Below, piece after piece: positions 44,389-52,599 of a DNA stretch of 64,000 nt. Numbering within the stretch: the stretch's first letter is position 1; every line of letters starts with the position of its first letter. Both the position numbers and the translations under genes were made by a program. Source of the DNA: RGIG3009 sp045595445 (GTDB lineage Bacteria; Bacillota; Clostridia; Oscillospirales; Acutalibacteraceae). Under the pieces are notes generated by a model that saw nothing but the letters and a program-made list of their open reading frames with translations, searched no databases and had not been told where the DNA came from. The stretch covers positions 1 through 64,000 of the forward strand of contig JAZOAK010000023.1 of the NCBI GenBank assembly GCA_045595445.1. The letters run 5' to 3'.

Positions 44389-45618
44389 TTAAGCGGATAA
44401 TGCACAAAATAATTGTTTCAAACAAAACCCGAAACTGAGCCCCGGCACATTGGTTGCTGCACGCACCGGATACTCCGCCAGCACCTCACCGTCACGCATG
44501 ACGGCAACGGTGCCGACGATCTGCCCTTTGGCAACAGGCGCTTCCAGATCCTCAGATAAGGAAACCGTACAAGAAAGTCCTTTCTCCTCCCCTTTTCTAA
44601 CCAACAACGGATCGAGATCGCCGATCTCCGTCGCCACCACCCCCGCCGTGCCGCGCAATACCGGGATCGGTATTAGTGAGGCAGGATCAACCTGCGGGGT
44701 ATACAGTGCATAGTTGGCAAAACCGTGGTCGAGTAACTTTCTGGCACCGCCGAACCGCTCGTCTGTGGTACTGCAACCCAAGATAACCGCCACAAATCCC
44801 AGTCCGTTCCTCTCGGCGGTAGCGGACAGATTATGCCCCGCCGTAGACGTCGTGCCGGTTTTCAGCCCGGTTGCCCCCTGATAGAAACGAATCAGTTTAT
44901 TGGTATTAACCAACTGTGACTCACCATTTCGCAGGGTATCCATCCAGATCGTGGTATAGTTTTTAATCAACGGATGTTTCATCAGTTCGCGTGACATCAA
45001 CGCCACATCGTAAGCGCAAGAATACGCGGTATCGTCCAATCCGCTGCAATCCTTAAACAGCGTATCTTTCATACCAAGCTCGGCGGCGCGGGTGTTCATT
45101 CGTTGCACAAACTCCTCAATTGAGCCGGCAACGTGCTCTGCAAGCGCGGCACACGCATCGTTTGCGGACACCACTGCCGCAGCTTTCACGAGATCGTGTA
45201 CCGTCATGATCTCACCCGGCTCCAACCAGATCTGAGAACCACCCATCGACGCCGCCTCCGCGGAACACGTGACGGGATCTTGCAGGTCGATCAGTCCGCC
45301 ATCCAATGCCTCCATCACCAGCAACAGCGTCATCACCTTTGTCACCGAAGCGATTGGTAGTTTTTCGTGCGTGTTCTTTTCAAACAACACCTGTCCTGAG
45401 GATAACTCCATTAAAACAGCAGATTTTCCGCCAACCTCCGGCGAGGATCCCGCGGCGGTTGACACGATCTCACTTAATCCTTTCGGTGCTTCCAGCGACA
45501 TCAACTCCTCGGCGGTTTCCCCTGATTCCGTATCAACGATCACCGTTTTTGCCGTAACCGGTATGGTAACCAACAGCGTAGCACACAAGGCGCACGCGAG
45601 TATGCGAATCAACTTCAT
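44389..45618 (-). CDS. dacF: D-alanyl-D-alanine carboxypeptidase (penicillin-binding protein 5 type)
   Basis: A secreted, membrane-anchored serine peptidase of 409 residues that trims peptidoglycan stem peptides. It has a signal peptide (residues 1-23, ending TIPVTAKT), the catalytic triad motifs ASVTK, SAN and KTGTT, a C-terminal beta domain and a short hydrophobic C-terminal anchor. GAGGAGGAG precedes the ATG. No terminator is visible before the GH3 promoter. Confidence 0.94.
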   Translation of the reverse strand: MKLIRILACALCATLLVTIPVTAKTVIVDTESGETAEELMSLEAPKGLSEIVSTAAGSSPEVGGKSAVLMELSSGQVLFEKNTHEKLPIASVTKVMTLLLVMEALDGGLIDLQDPVTCSAEAASMGGSQIWLEPGEIMTVHDLVKAAAVVSANDACAALAEHVAGSIEEFVQRMNTRAAELGMKDTLFKDCSGLDDTAYSCAYDVALMSRELMKHPLIKNYTTIWMDTLRNGESQLVNTNKLIRFYQGATGLKTGTTSTAGHNLSATAERNGLGFVAVILGCSTTDERFGGARKLLDHGFANYALYTPQVDPASLIPIPVLRGTAGVVATEIGDLDPLLVRKGEEKGLSCTVSLSEDLEAPVAKGQIVGTVAVMRDGEVLAEYPVRAATNVPGLSFGFCLKQLFCALSA

Positions 45619-45669
45619 ACCATCTCCTCCTCTTTATGTAATATATACAAGGAGGACAAGCACAATATG

Positions 45670-45702
45670 CAAAAAGAACGGTTGGCAGAGCCAACCGTTC
45701 TG
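45670..45702 (-). terminator. Terminator of prs
   Basis: AGAACGGTTGGC and GCCAACCGTTCT pair around three bases; TTTTT follows on the minus strand. Confidence 0.9.
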
Positions 45703-45711
45703 TAAAAGATC

Positions 45712-46857
45712 TTATTTGCGGGAAGCAAGGAGATTTTTGATTTTCTCGTGCGAGTCGATAATGCGGGTAACCGACATATCGTGATTGAGCGAAGCGATAA
45801 AATAAGCAATATATTTCGATACGTCCACCTCACAGAACCAGTCACGTTTTTTGAGTTCGTCGGTACGGTAGGTCAAGTTGGTGCCGAGTACGCCGGCAAT
45901 GACACCGTCTTTGTACGCCTGATCGAACTTGTCCAGACCATTGGTAAAGATCGCATAGGTGGCATACGCAAAAATACGACCCGCCTTGCGTTTTTTGAGT
46001 TCATACGCAATATCCAGCATGGATTCACCGGACGAGATGATATCGTCAGCAATGAAAATATCCTTGCCCTCCACCGAATCACCGAGATATTCGTGTGCAA
46101 CGATGGGGTTGCGACCGTTGACAACGTGTGCATAGTCACGGCGCTTGTAGAACATGCCGAGATCAACACCCAAGGTGGAGGCATAGTACATATTACGATT
46201 CAAAGCGCCTTCGTCCGGACTGACGATCATCATGTGATCACGATCCGGAATCAAATCGGGATAACGGCGGAACATGGCTTTGAGAACTTGATACGAGGGA
46301 ATCACGTTGTCAAAGCCCATCAACGGAACGGCGTTCTGCACACGAGGATCGTGTGCATCAAACGTGATGATGTTGGTCACGCCCATACGCTCCAACTCCT
46401 GCAACGCCACCGCGCAATCCAACGACTCACGGTAGTTACGACGATGCTGACGACCGCCGAACAAGATGGGCATGATCACGTTGATGCGGTGCGCTTTACC
46501 GCCTGCCGCTTGGATGATACGTTTAAGATCTTGAAAATGATCGTCAGGCGACATGCAGTTTTGCTGACCGAAAATGTTGTACTTTACGTTGTAGTTGCCG
46601 ACGTCTACCAAAATGAATAAGTCATCGCCACGGATGCTGGCTTTGATCAAGCCCTTACCATCACCGGACGAAAAGCGCGGGCACTCGGCGGGAATCAAAA
46701 ACGAATCGCTCGGAACACCGGCTTTCGCCGCCCAATCGGTAAGATAATAGTCGATCTTTGCCGCCAGTTCTTCGGTACCGGGCTGTGCGATCATGCTGAG
46801 CGGTGCGACTTGATTCGGTGCGGAAAAAATTGTTTCACTGGTTAATTTTTCTACCAT
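45712..46857 (-). CDS. prs: Ribose-phosphate pyrophosphokinase
   Basis: Makes PRPP from ribose 5-phosphate and ATP for nucleotides, NAD and His/Trp. At 381 residues it is longer than the usual 315, like other clostridial forms. The metal loop FDAHDPRVQNA and the PRPP motif DIFIADDIISSGESM are present, together with RQHRRNYRESL. GAGGGG precedes the ATG. PRPP is a substrate of PncB at the start of the window. Confidence 0.92.
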   Translation of the reverse strand: MVEKLTSETIFSAPNQVAPLSMIAQPGTEELAAKIDYYLTDWAAKAGVPSDSFLIPAECPRFSSGDGKGLIKASIRGDDLFILVDVGNYNVKYNIFGQQNCMSPDDHFQDLKRIIQAAGGKAHRINVIMPILFGGRQHRRNYRESLDCAVALQELERMGVTNIITFDAHDPRVQNAVPLMGFDNVIPSYQVLKAMFRRYPDLIPDRDHMMIVSPDEGALNRNMYYASTLGVDLGMFYKRRDYAHVVNGRNPIVAHEYLGDSVEGKDIFIADDIISSGESMLDIAYELKKRKAGRIFAYATYAIFTNGLDKFDQAYKDGVIAGVLGTNLTYRTDELKKRDWFCEVDVSKYIAYFIASLNHDMSVTRIIDSHEKIKNLLASRK

Positions 46858-46973
46858 ATTTGCTATCCCCTCGTTTTTATATACTACACATTGTATTTCT
46901 ATATTACCATACTCTTCGACAAATGAAAATAAAAATTTTTCATTTTAACGAAGATTTTTTCAAAGATTTTTTG

Positions 46974-46982
46974 TGATATACT
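46974..46982 (+). promoter_or_regulatory. Extended -10 promoter of hflX
   Basis: TG (46974-46975), one base, TATACT (46977-46982); the -35 region is only T-rich. Confidence 0.5.
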
Positions 46983-47031
46983 ATGGACAATGCACAAAAG
47001 AATGGTACAATACCTAAAAAGGAGGGATTTG

Positions 47032-48291
47032 ATGAGTTCATTTGTGAATACAGAAGCCGTAGATGAACGCGAACGCGCCTTGCTCGTATCGGTCGATACC
47101 GGCGAATTTGATGCCGAAATCTCTCTTGACGAACTGGAAGAACTTGCCGATACGGCGGGGGCGGACGTGCTGGGCAGAGTGTTGCAAAAACGCGAATCAC
47201 CCGACAAAGCCACTTGCTTGGGGCAAGGTCGTTTGGAAGAACTCGCCTTGCTTGCCGAGAATACCGAAGCGGATCTGGTAATCTTTGACCGTGAACTGAC
47301 CGCTACGCAACAGCGCAATTTGGAAGATGCCCTCCCCTGCCGTGTGGTGGATCGCACTATGCTGATCTTGGATATTTTCGCAGGACGCGCCCGCTCAGCA
47401 GAGGGACGCTTGCAAGTAGAACTCGCCCAACTGCAATATCTGTTACCACGGTTAGCCGGTCAGGGCATTGCACTTTCCCGTCTCGGCGGCGGTATCGGCA
47501 CACGCGGCCCCGGTGAAACGAAACTTGAAAGTGACCGGCGGCACATTCGTCGGCGCATTCAATCCATTCGGGACTCTCTCAAAGCCGTCGAACAACAACG
47601 TATTCAACGGCGCGACCGCCGTCATAAGGATAATATTCAAACCGTGGCGATCGTCGGATACACCAACGCCGGCAAATCCACCCTGATGAACCGACTGACC
47701 GATGCGGGCGTACTTGCCGAAGATAAGTTGTTTGCCACGCTGGATACCACGGCACGCGCGTTGAAGCTGCCCGACGGACGCACCATCCTTCTCATTGACA
47801 CCGTCGGTCTTGTACGGCGTCTGCCGCATCATTTGGTAGATGCCTTCCGTTCCACCCTCGAAGAAGCCGCCGAGGCGGACGTCATTCTCAATTTGTGTGA
47901 CAGTTCTTCCGAAGATGCCGCCGAACATTTAAGCGTTACGCGTGAACTGCTTGCTCAGCTTGGTTGTACCGACCGACCAATCGTGACGGTGTTTAACAAA
48001 TGCGATCTGCCGGCAGCGTTACCGCTGACCGATCGTGACGGTGCCGTATGCATCAGCGCCAAATCGGGCAAAGGCATTGACGAACTGCTCACGCGTCTGA
48101 CCGAAGTGTTACCGCCCGACAGGCGAAAGGTAAAACTGTTATTCCCGTTCGACAAAGGCGCCCTCGCGGGCGAATGTCGCCGTGAGGGTGCAGTAGAATA
48201 CGAGGAATACGTACCGGAAGGACTCTCCATGACCGTCACCTTGGGCGCACGATTATTGGAACTAACAAAACCGTATCAAATTATTGAGTAA
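47032..48291 (+). CDS. hflX: Ribosome-splitting GTPase HflX
   Basis: A 419-residue GTPase that binds 50S subunits and can split stalled ribosomes. An N-terminal domain with GQGRLEEL and FDRELTATQQRNLE is followed by a helical linker with RLGGGIGTRGPGETKLE and the G domain (GYTNAGKSTLMNRL, DTVGLVRRLP, NKCD). AAGGAGGG before ATG 47032 sets the start. Probably monocistronic. Confidence 0.95.
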   Translation: MSSFVNTEAVDERERALLVSVDTGEFDAEISLDELEELADTAGADVLGRVLQKRESPDKATCLGQGRLEELALLAENTEADLVIFDRELTATQQRNLEDALPCRVVDRTMLILDIFAGRARSAEGRLQVELAQLQYLLPRLAGQGIALSRLGGGIGTRGPGETKLESDRRHIRRRIQSIRDSLKAVEQQRIQRRDRRHKDNIQTVAIVGYTNAGKSTLMNRLTDAGVLAEDKLFATLDTTARALKLPDGRTILLIDTVGLVRRLPHHLVDAFRSTLEEAAEADVILNLCDSSSEDAAEHLSVTRELLAQLGCTDRPIVTVFNKCDLPAALPLTDRDGAVCISAKSGKGIDELLTRLTEVLPPDRRKVKLLFPFDKGALAGECRREGAVEYEEYVPEGLSMTVTLGARLLELTKPYQIIE

Positions 48292-48297
48292 AAAGGG

Positions 48298-48326
48298 TTG
48301 CATTTTGTCGATGTGTTTGTTATAAT
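48298..48326 (+). promoter_or_regulatory. Promoter of the riboswitch-symporter transcript
   Basis: -35 TTGCAT (48298-48303), 17-base spacer, -10 TATAAT (48321-48326). Confidence 0.75.
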
Positions 48327-48339
48327 AGCAACCGTTCAA

Positions 48340-48525
48340 GTGAATATCCGGTTGAGGCTTGCAGGAGATGCGGGGATCCCGCTACTGAAGGAGTAACACT
48401 CTCAGGTGTCCGTTTTCGGATGAGGACTGTAAGCTGACGGAACTTTGGAGAATCCCGTTCAAACGGGTGCCGAAGGTGCAAAGTGCGTATGCACTAATCT
48501 CTCAGGCAAAAGGACAAAGTTACCC
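48340..48525 (+). promoter_or_regulatory. Tandem glycine riboswitch
   Basis: Two glycine aptamers in a row. The first (about 48357-48435) has GGAGATGCGGGG, CTGAAGGAGTAAC and CTCTCAGGTGTC. The second (about 48446-48520) has GGAGAATCCCG, GCCGAAGGTGCAAA and the highly conserved AATCTCTCAGGCAAAAGGAC. A promoter lies just upstream and a terminator hairpin just downstream. Direction (on or off with glycine) is not decided by the sequence; the transported substrate of the next gene makes feedback likely. Confidence 0.92.
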
Positions 48526-48557
48526 CTCCCTTTTTTATAAGGGCATTTTGTCGTTTT

Positions 48558-48598
48558 GCGGGTCACACCACACGGTGCGATCCGCTTTTAATTTTTTT
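48558..48598 (+). terminator. Riboswitch expression-platform terminator
   Basis: GCGGGTC (48558-48564) and CACC pair with GGTG and GATCCGC (48579-48585) around ACAC, followed by TTTTAATTTTTTT. It ends a few bases before the symporter ribosome site, as expected for transcriptional control by the glycine aptamers. Confidence 0.85.
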
Positions 48599-48612
48599 AG
48601 GAGGTTGATGAA

Positions 48613-50106
48613 ATGGAGTTCATCACAAAAATCAATGGGTCAATCAACGGTGTCGTATGGGGAATAGTCGGTCTTGCCCTGCTCATCGGTACCGGTATAC
48701 TGATGACCTGCGTCACCAAGGTCTTTCAGATCAGCCGACTCGGTCATTGGTGGAAAGAAACCATCGGTAGTCTTTTCAAACAAGAGGTCATTTCGCACAC
48801 AAAGGAAAAAGGTACGATCTCACCGTTCCAGGCGCTGTGTACCGCTCTTGCCGCTACGGTCGGTACCGGTAACATCGCCGGCGTTGCCGCCGCTATTTGC
48901 ATTGGCGGCGCGGGTGCCGTGTTCTGGATGTGGGTGGCAGCCTTCTTCGGTATGATGACCAACTTCTCGGAAAACGCGCTGGGCATCTATTTCCGCCGCC
49001 GCAATAAAGATGGTGAATGGTCAGGTGGTGCTATGTACTACCTGCAAGACGGTTTGGGCGCTAAAAAAGGCTTTAAGACCATCGGTAAAGTGCTCGCTGT
49101 TTTGTTTGCCTTCTTTGCTATGTTCGCCGCATTCGGTATCGGTTCTATGGCACAGGTCAACAACATTGTTACCAACGTCGCCAACGCCTTCGACGTATCG
49201 GCACTTTCCTCCATTGACGTATTAGGCACCAACCTGTACCGCGTTTTGCTCGGTGCCGTCGTGATGATTCTGACCGCACTCATCACCTTGGGTGGCGTCA
49301 AACGCATCGCCAACGTTGCAGAAAAGATCGTTCCGTTTATGGTGGTTTTGTTTGTCGCCGGTTCGTTGGTAGTCATCGGCATTAACTACGATAGTATCCT
49401 CCCCGCCTTCAAAGCCATCTTCGTCAATGCGTTCCGCCCTCACGCTTTTGTCGGCGGCGCATTAGGCGGTGTCATTGTCGCTATGACCAATGGCTTTAAG
49501 CGTGGTGTGTTTTCTAACGAAGCCGGTCTCGGTTCTTCGGTTATGGTTCACTCGAACTCCAGCATCAAAGAACCTGTTAAACAGGGTATGTGGGGTATCT
49601 TCGAGGTGTTTGCCGACACGATGGTCGTTTGCACGATGACCGCTTTAGTCGTTCTCACTTCCGGTGTTCACGATTACACGCAAGCCGCTCCCGACGTGGA
49701 AGGCTACTCCTCCCTGCTCACCGGTGCCGCCTTTAACAGCGTGTTCTCGTGGGGCGATATCGGTCAACGATTTGTCGCCATCGCCTTATTCCTGTTCGCC
49801 TTCACCACCATCCTTGGTTGGAGCCATTACGGCAGCAAAGCTTGGGAATATGTTTTCGGCGCCAAAAGTGTGATTGTGTTCAAAATCATCCACGTTTGCA
49901 CCATTATGTTCGGTGCAGTCATGACCAACTCGCTGGCATGGGATATTTCAGATACCTTTAACGGTTTGATGATGTTCCCCAACTTGATTGCGGTGATCGC
50001 CCTTTCTCCGTTGGTTGTCAAAATCACCAAAAACTATATTGACCGCAAGATACACGGCAAGGACGTTTCGCCTTTGCTCTCTTATAAACCCGAAGACGGT
50101 GAATAA
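48613..50106 (+). CDS. Alanine/glycine:cation symporter (AGCS family)
   Basis: A 497-residue permease with about 11 helices. Family text includes ALAATVGTGNIAGVAAAI, the GVFSNEAGLGSS block and GWSHYGSKAWEYVFG. It carries alanine or glycine with sodium or protons. AGGAGG (48600-48605) precedes ATG 48613. The tandem glycine riboswitch upstream argues that glycine is a physiological substrate, either taken up or exported. Confidence 0.94.
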   Translation: MEFITKINGSINGVVWGIVGLALLIGTGILMTCVTKVFQISRLGHWWKETIGSLFKQEVISHTKEKGTISPFQALCTALAATVGTGNIAGVAAAICIGGAGAVFWMWVAAFFGMMTNFSENALGIYFRRRNKDGEWSGGAMYYLQDGLGAKKGFKTIGKVLAVLFAFFAMFAAFGIGSMAQVNNIVTNVANAFDVSALSSIDVLGTNLYRVLLGAVVMILTALITLGGVKRIANVAEKIVPFMVVLFVAGSLVVIGINYDSILPAFKAIFVNAFRPHAFVGGALGGVIVAMTNGFKRGVFSNEAGLGSSVMVHSNSSIKEPVKQGMWGIFEVFADTMVVCTMTALVVLTSGVHDYTQAAPDVEGYSSLLTGAAFNSVFSWGDIGQRFVAIALFLFAFTTILGWSHYGSKAWEYVFGAKSVIVFKIIHVCTIMFGAVMTNSLAWDISDTFNGLMMFPNLIAVIALSPLVVKITKNYIDRKIHGKDVSPLLSYKPEDGE

Positions 50107-50114
50107 TACATAAC

Positions 50115-50149
50115 AAAAAGAGGACGATGATCGCATCGTCCTCTTTTTT
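50115..50149 (+). terminator. Terminator of the symporter gene
   Basis: AAAAAGAGGACGATG (50115-50129) pairs perfectly with CATCGTCCTCTTTTT (50134-50148). Confidence 0.92.
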
Positions 50150-50150
50150 G

Positions 50151-50238
50151 CGAAACCCTCTCGGGTTCAAGTCCCAAACAATAAAAAAGCGGTGCGCCCT
50201 AACGGGCACACCGTTTTTTTGGTGCGAGGAATGGGACT
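50151..50238. repeat. Copy 1 of an 88-bp direct repeat holding a tRNA-Leu tail
   Basis: Identical over 88 bases to 50345-50432, offset 194. Read on the minus strand it contains the last 19 bases of tRNA-Leu with CCA (plus 50220-50238), a hairpin terminator (50183-50220) and an inverted T-arm-like segment GGGACTTGAACCC. Beyond 50238 the tRNA sequence is lost and a hairpin (CATATACG/CGTATATG) follows, so this copy is only a tail. Confidence 0.9.
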
Positions 50239-50344
50239 CATATACGGGCTTCGCCTCGTATATGGAGGCTTGACGACCGCTGACGCGGTGCCCGTCTGCG
50301 CCATTTTCGGCGGGAAACTTGCCACCGGCAACTTTGCTGATCGC
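50239..50344. repeat. Structured 106-bp linker between the tRNA-tail repeats
   Basis: Contains inverted repeats CATATACG..CGTATATG (just after 50238), TTTCGGCG..CGCCGAAA (ending in copy 2) and an inner TTGCC..GGCAA. No credible gene; short peptides read through it are artefacts. Confidence 0.7.
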
Positions 50345-50432
50345 CGAAACCCTCTCGGGTTCAAGTCCCAAACAATAAAAAAGCGGTGCGCCCTAACGGG
50401 CACACCGTTTTTTTGGTGCGAGGAATGGGACT
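50345..50432. repeat. Copy 2 of the 88-bp direct repeat, at the real tRNA-Leu
   Basis: Same 88 bases as 50151-50238. Here the tail is part of the intact tRNA-Leu gene; the terminator (50377-50413) directly follows the tRNA CCA on the minus strand. Confidence 0.9.
50377..50413 (-). terminator. Terminator of tRNA-Leu
   Basis: Minus strand CGGTG.GCCC pairs with GGGC.CACCG around four bases, followed by TTTTTT. The repeat duplicates it at 50183-50220. Confidence 0.8.
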
Positions 50433-50497
50433 TGAACCCACACGTCAACGACACACGCACCTCAAACGTGCCTGTCTGCCTATTCCAGCATCCTCGC
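50414..50497 (-). tRNA. tRNA-Leu (anticodon GAG)
   Basis: An 84-nt class II tRNA. Acceptor GCGAGGA pairs with TCCTCGC, anticodon stem CACGT/GCGTG encloses loop TTGAGGT (anticodon GAG), a long variable arm follows, the T-loop is TTCAAGT and CCA is encoded. A consensus promoter stands upstream. Confidence 0.94.
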
Positions 50498-50511
50498 ATA
50501 TAACAGTGGCT

Positions 50512-50540
50512 ATTATAACACCATCCCCGCCTGCTGTCAA
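50512..50540 (-). promoter_or_regulatory. Consensus promoter of tRNA-Leu
   Basis: Minus strand TTGACA (plus 50535-50540), 17-base spacer, TATAAT (plus 50512-50517). Confidence 0.85.
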
Positions 50541-50580
50541 CCGATTTTTTTGTTTTGTTAATTAATTTTTCGATTTCTAT

Positions 50581-50608
50581 TTGATTTTGTATCGTTATCT
50601 GTTATACT
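50581..50608 (+). promoter_or_regulatory. Promoter of asnB
   Basis: -35 TTGATT (50581-50586), 16-base spacer, -10 TATACT (50603-50608). Confidence 0.6.
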
Positions 50609-50638
50609 AAGAAATAACACGAAAACGGAGGATATACC

Positions 50639-52468
50639 ATGTGCGGATTTTGCGGATTTACCGGTGACGCTGTTAATCGCGAACAGCTGTTACAGCAAAT
50701 GGCAGATAAGATCACCCATCGCGGGCCGGACTCGCAGGGTGTGTATACGGATGATACGCTTGCCATGGCGTTCCGCCGTCTGTCCATCATTGACCTTGAA
50801 GGCGGCAGTCAGCCGATCGAAAACGAGGACGGCTCCAAGGTGCTGATGTTCAATGGTGAGATCTATAACTACCGCGAACTGCGTGAAGACTTGCTGAAAG
50901 CGGGTCACGTTTTCAAAACCGAAACCGACAGCGAAGTGTTACTGCACGGTTTTGAGGAATGGGATACCGATCTTCTATGCCGTTTGCGGGGTATGTTTGC
51001 TTTTGCTGTGTGGGACAAGCACACGCACGAGTTGTTTTTGGCGCGCGATTATTTCGGCATCAAGCCGATGCACTATACCCTGCTTCCCGATGGACGGCTG
51101 ATTTTCGCGTCCGAGATCAAATGCATTTTGGAACATCCCGATTATCACAAAGAATTTAACGAGGCAGCACTGGATAACTATTTATCGTTCCAGTATTCGC
51201 TGCCGCGTGAGACCTTTTTCAAAAATATCTATTGTTTGCAACCGTCGCACTACCTGCGCTACCGTAACGGTGAAGTGACCGAGACCCGCTACTGGGAAGC
51301 CGTCTTCACCCCCGACGAGAACATGGCCCTCGACGAAGCGGTGGATCAGATCGACGCTGTCTTTACCGATTCGGTGGAAGCACACCGCATCAGCGATGTT
51401 GAGGTTGGTTGTTTTCTGTCCGGCGGTGTGGATTCTTGCTTTGTCGCATCGTACTTCGCTGGTCAAAAAGCCTTTACCGTCGGATTTGACAACGGTCAGC
51501 ATTATAACGAAACCAATTTTGCCGCCGAACTCGCCGAAGCGGTGGGCATCGAGCATCATAAGCATTTGATCTCGGAAGAAGAATACTGGGAATCGTTACC
51601 GAAAGTGCAATACGTCTTAGACCAGCCGCTTGCCGATCCCGCTTGCGTGGCATTGTATGCGGTATCAAAACTCGCTTCGCAGTACGTCAAAGTTGTGCTG
51701 TCGGGCGAGGGAGCGGATGAGTTGTTCGGTGGCTATCGCATCTATCACGAACCGACCTCGCTCAGCAGTTATCAGAAGTTGCCGCGAGGGCTGCGTCGGG
51801 CGCTCGCCGCAATCGTGCGCGCGATCCCTTTTGATTTCAAGGGAAAATCCTTTATTATCCGCGGCTCCAAAACGGTGGAAGAACGCTTTATCGGTAACGC
51901 GTATATGTTCTCGAAAGCGGAAAAAGAAACTCTTCTTAAAACCATCCCCTCCACCGACCCCACCGAGCATACCAAGCAATGGTTTGCTCGTTGCGAAGGG
52001 TTGGACGACGTTACGCGAATGCAATACGTGGACATCAATCGTTGGATGGTGGGCGATATTCTGCTCAAAGCCGACCGCATGAGCATGGCACATTCCTTGG
52101 AATTGCGCGTACCGTTTTTGGACAAGCGGGTATTTGACGTTGCTTCGCGCATCCCCACGAAACACCGCATCGGCGGCGGCACCACCAAATACGCGTTACG
52201 TCTTGCCGCGAAGCGCCATATTCCCGAAAAAGACACCGCGCGTGCAAAACTCGGATTCCCCGTCCCCGTGCGAGTGTGGTTACGTAAGGAACGTTATTAC
52301 AACAAGGTCAAAGAGGCTTTCCTCAGTGCGGATGCCGAGCGCTTCTTCAACACCGACGTGCTGGTACGCTTCTTGGACGAACATTATACCGGCAAGCGGG
52401 ATAACAGCCGCAAGATCTGGACTGTCTATATGTTCCTTGTATGGTATAATTTGTATTTTGGAAACTAA
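50639..52468 (+). CDS. asnB: Asparagine synthase (glutamine-hydrolysing)
   Basis: A two-domain enzyme of 609 residues making asparagine from aspartate, glutamine and ATP. The glutaminase domain (1-190) begins with catalytic Cys2 (MCGFCGF) and contains MFNGEIYNYREL. The synthase domain has the pyrophosphate loop FLSGGVDS and LSGEGADELFGGY. CGGAGG precedes ATG 50639. Members of this family can also amidate cell-wall or peptide substrates; no such context is visible here. Confidence 0.93.
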   Translation: MCGFCGFTGDAVNREQLLQQMADKITHRGPDSQGVYTDDTLAMAFRRLSIIDLEGGSQPIENEDGSKVLMFNGEIYNYRELREDLLKAGHVFKTETDSEVLLHGFEEWDTDLLCRLRGMFAFAVWDKHTHELFLARDYFGIKPMHYTLLPDGRLIFASEIKCILEHPDYHKEFNEAALDNYLSFQYSLPRETFFKNIYCLQPSHYLRYRNGEVTETRYWEAVFTPDENMALDEAVDQIDAVFTDSVEAHRISDVEVGCFLSGGVDSCFVASYFAGQKAFTVGFDNGQHYNETNFAAELAEAVGIEHHKHLISEEEYWESLPKVQYVLDQPLADPACVALYAVSKLASQYVKVVLSGEGADELFGGYRIYHEPTSLSSYQKLPRGLRRALAAIVRAIPFDFKGKSFIIRGSKTVEERFIGNAYMFSKAEKETLLKTIPSTDPTEHTKQWFARCEGLDDVTRMQYVDINRWMVGDILLKADRMSMAHSLELRVPFLDKRVFDVASRIPTKHRIGGGTTKYALRLAAKRHIPEKDTARAKLGFPVPVRVWLRKERYYNKVKEAFLSADAERFFNTDVLVRFLDEHYTGKRDNSRKIWTVYMFLVWYNLYFGN

Positions 52469-52471
52469 GAA

Positions 52472-52515
52472 AAGCCGCCCTATGTGTAAAACCGCACATA
52501 GGGCGGCTTGTTGTC
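52472..52515 (+). terminator. Terminator of asnB
   Basis: AAGCCGCCCTATGTG (52472-52486) pairs with CACATAGGGCGGCTT (52495-52509), followed by a GT-rich stretch rather than a pure T run. Confidence 0.75.
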
Positions 52516-52532
52516 TGTGTTTGTCGAAGGGG

Positions 52533-52561
52533 TTGACAAATCAAAAAAATACGGTTATACT
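52533..52561 (+). promoter_or_regulatory. Promoter of the G5/3D-domain gene
   Basis: -35 TTGACA (52533-52538), 17-base spacer, -10 TATACT (52556-52561). Confidence 0.8.
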
Positions 52562-52599
52562 GCCAAAGTCGTGACACTTTCACGGCTTTGGAGGTACAG

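Noticed and set aside
50151..50497. Repeats as attL/attR of an integrated element
   Set aside because: Only 106 bases lie between the copies, there is no integrase, and the repeat extends through the terminator beyond the tRNA end.
50024..50499. Overlapping minus-strand frames through the tRNA-Leu repeats
   Set aside because: They translate the repeat and the tRNA itself, carry no ribosome site and share a repeated peptide only because the DNA is duplicated.
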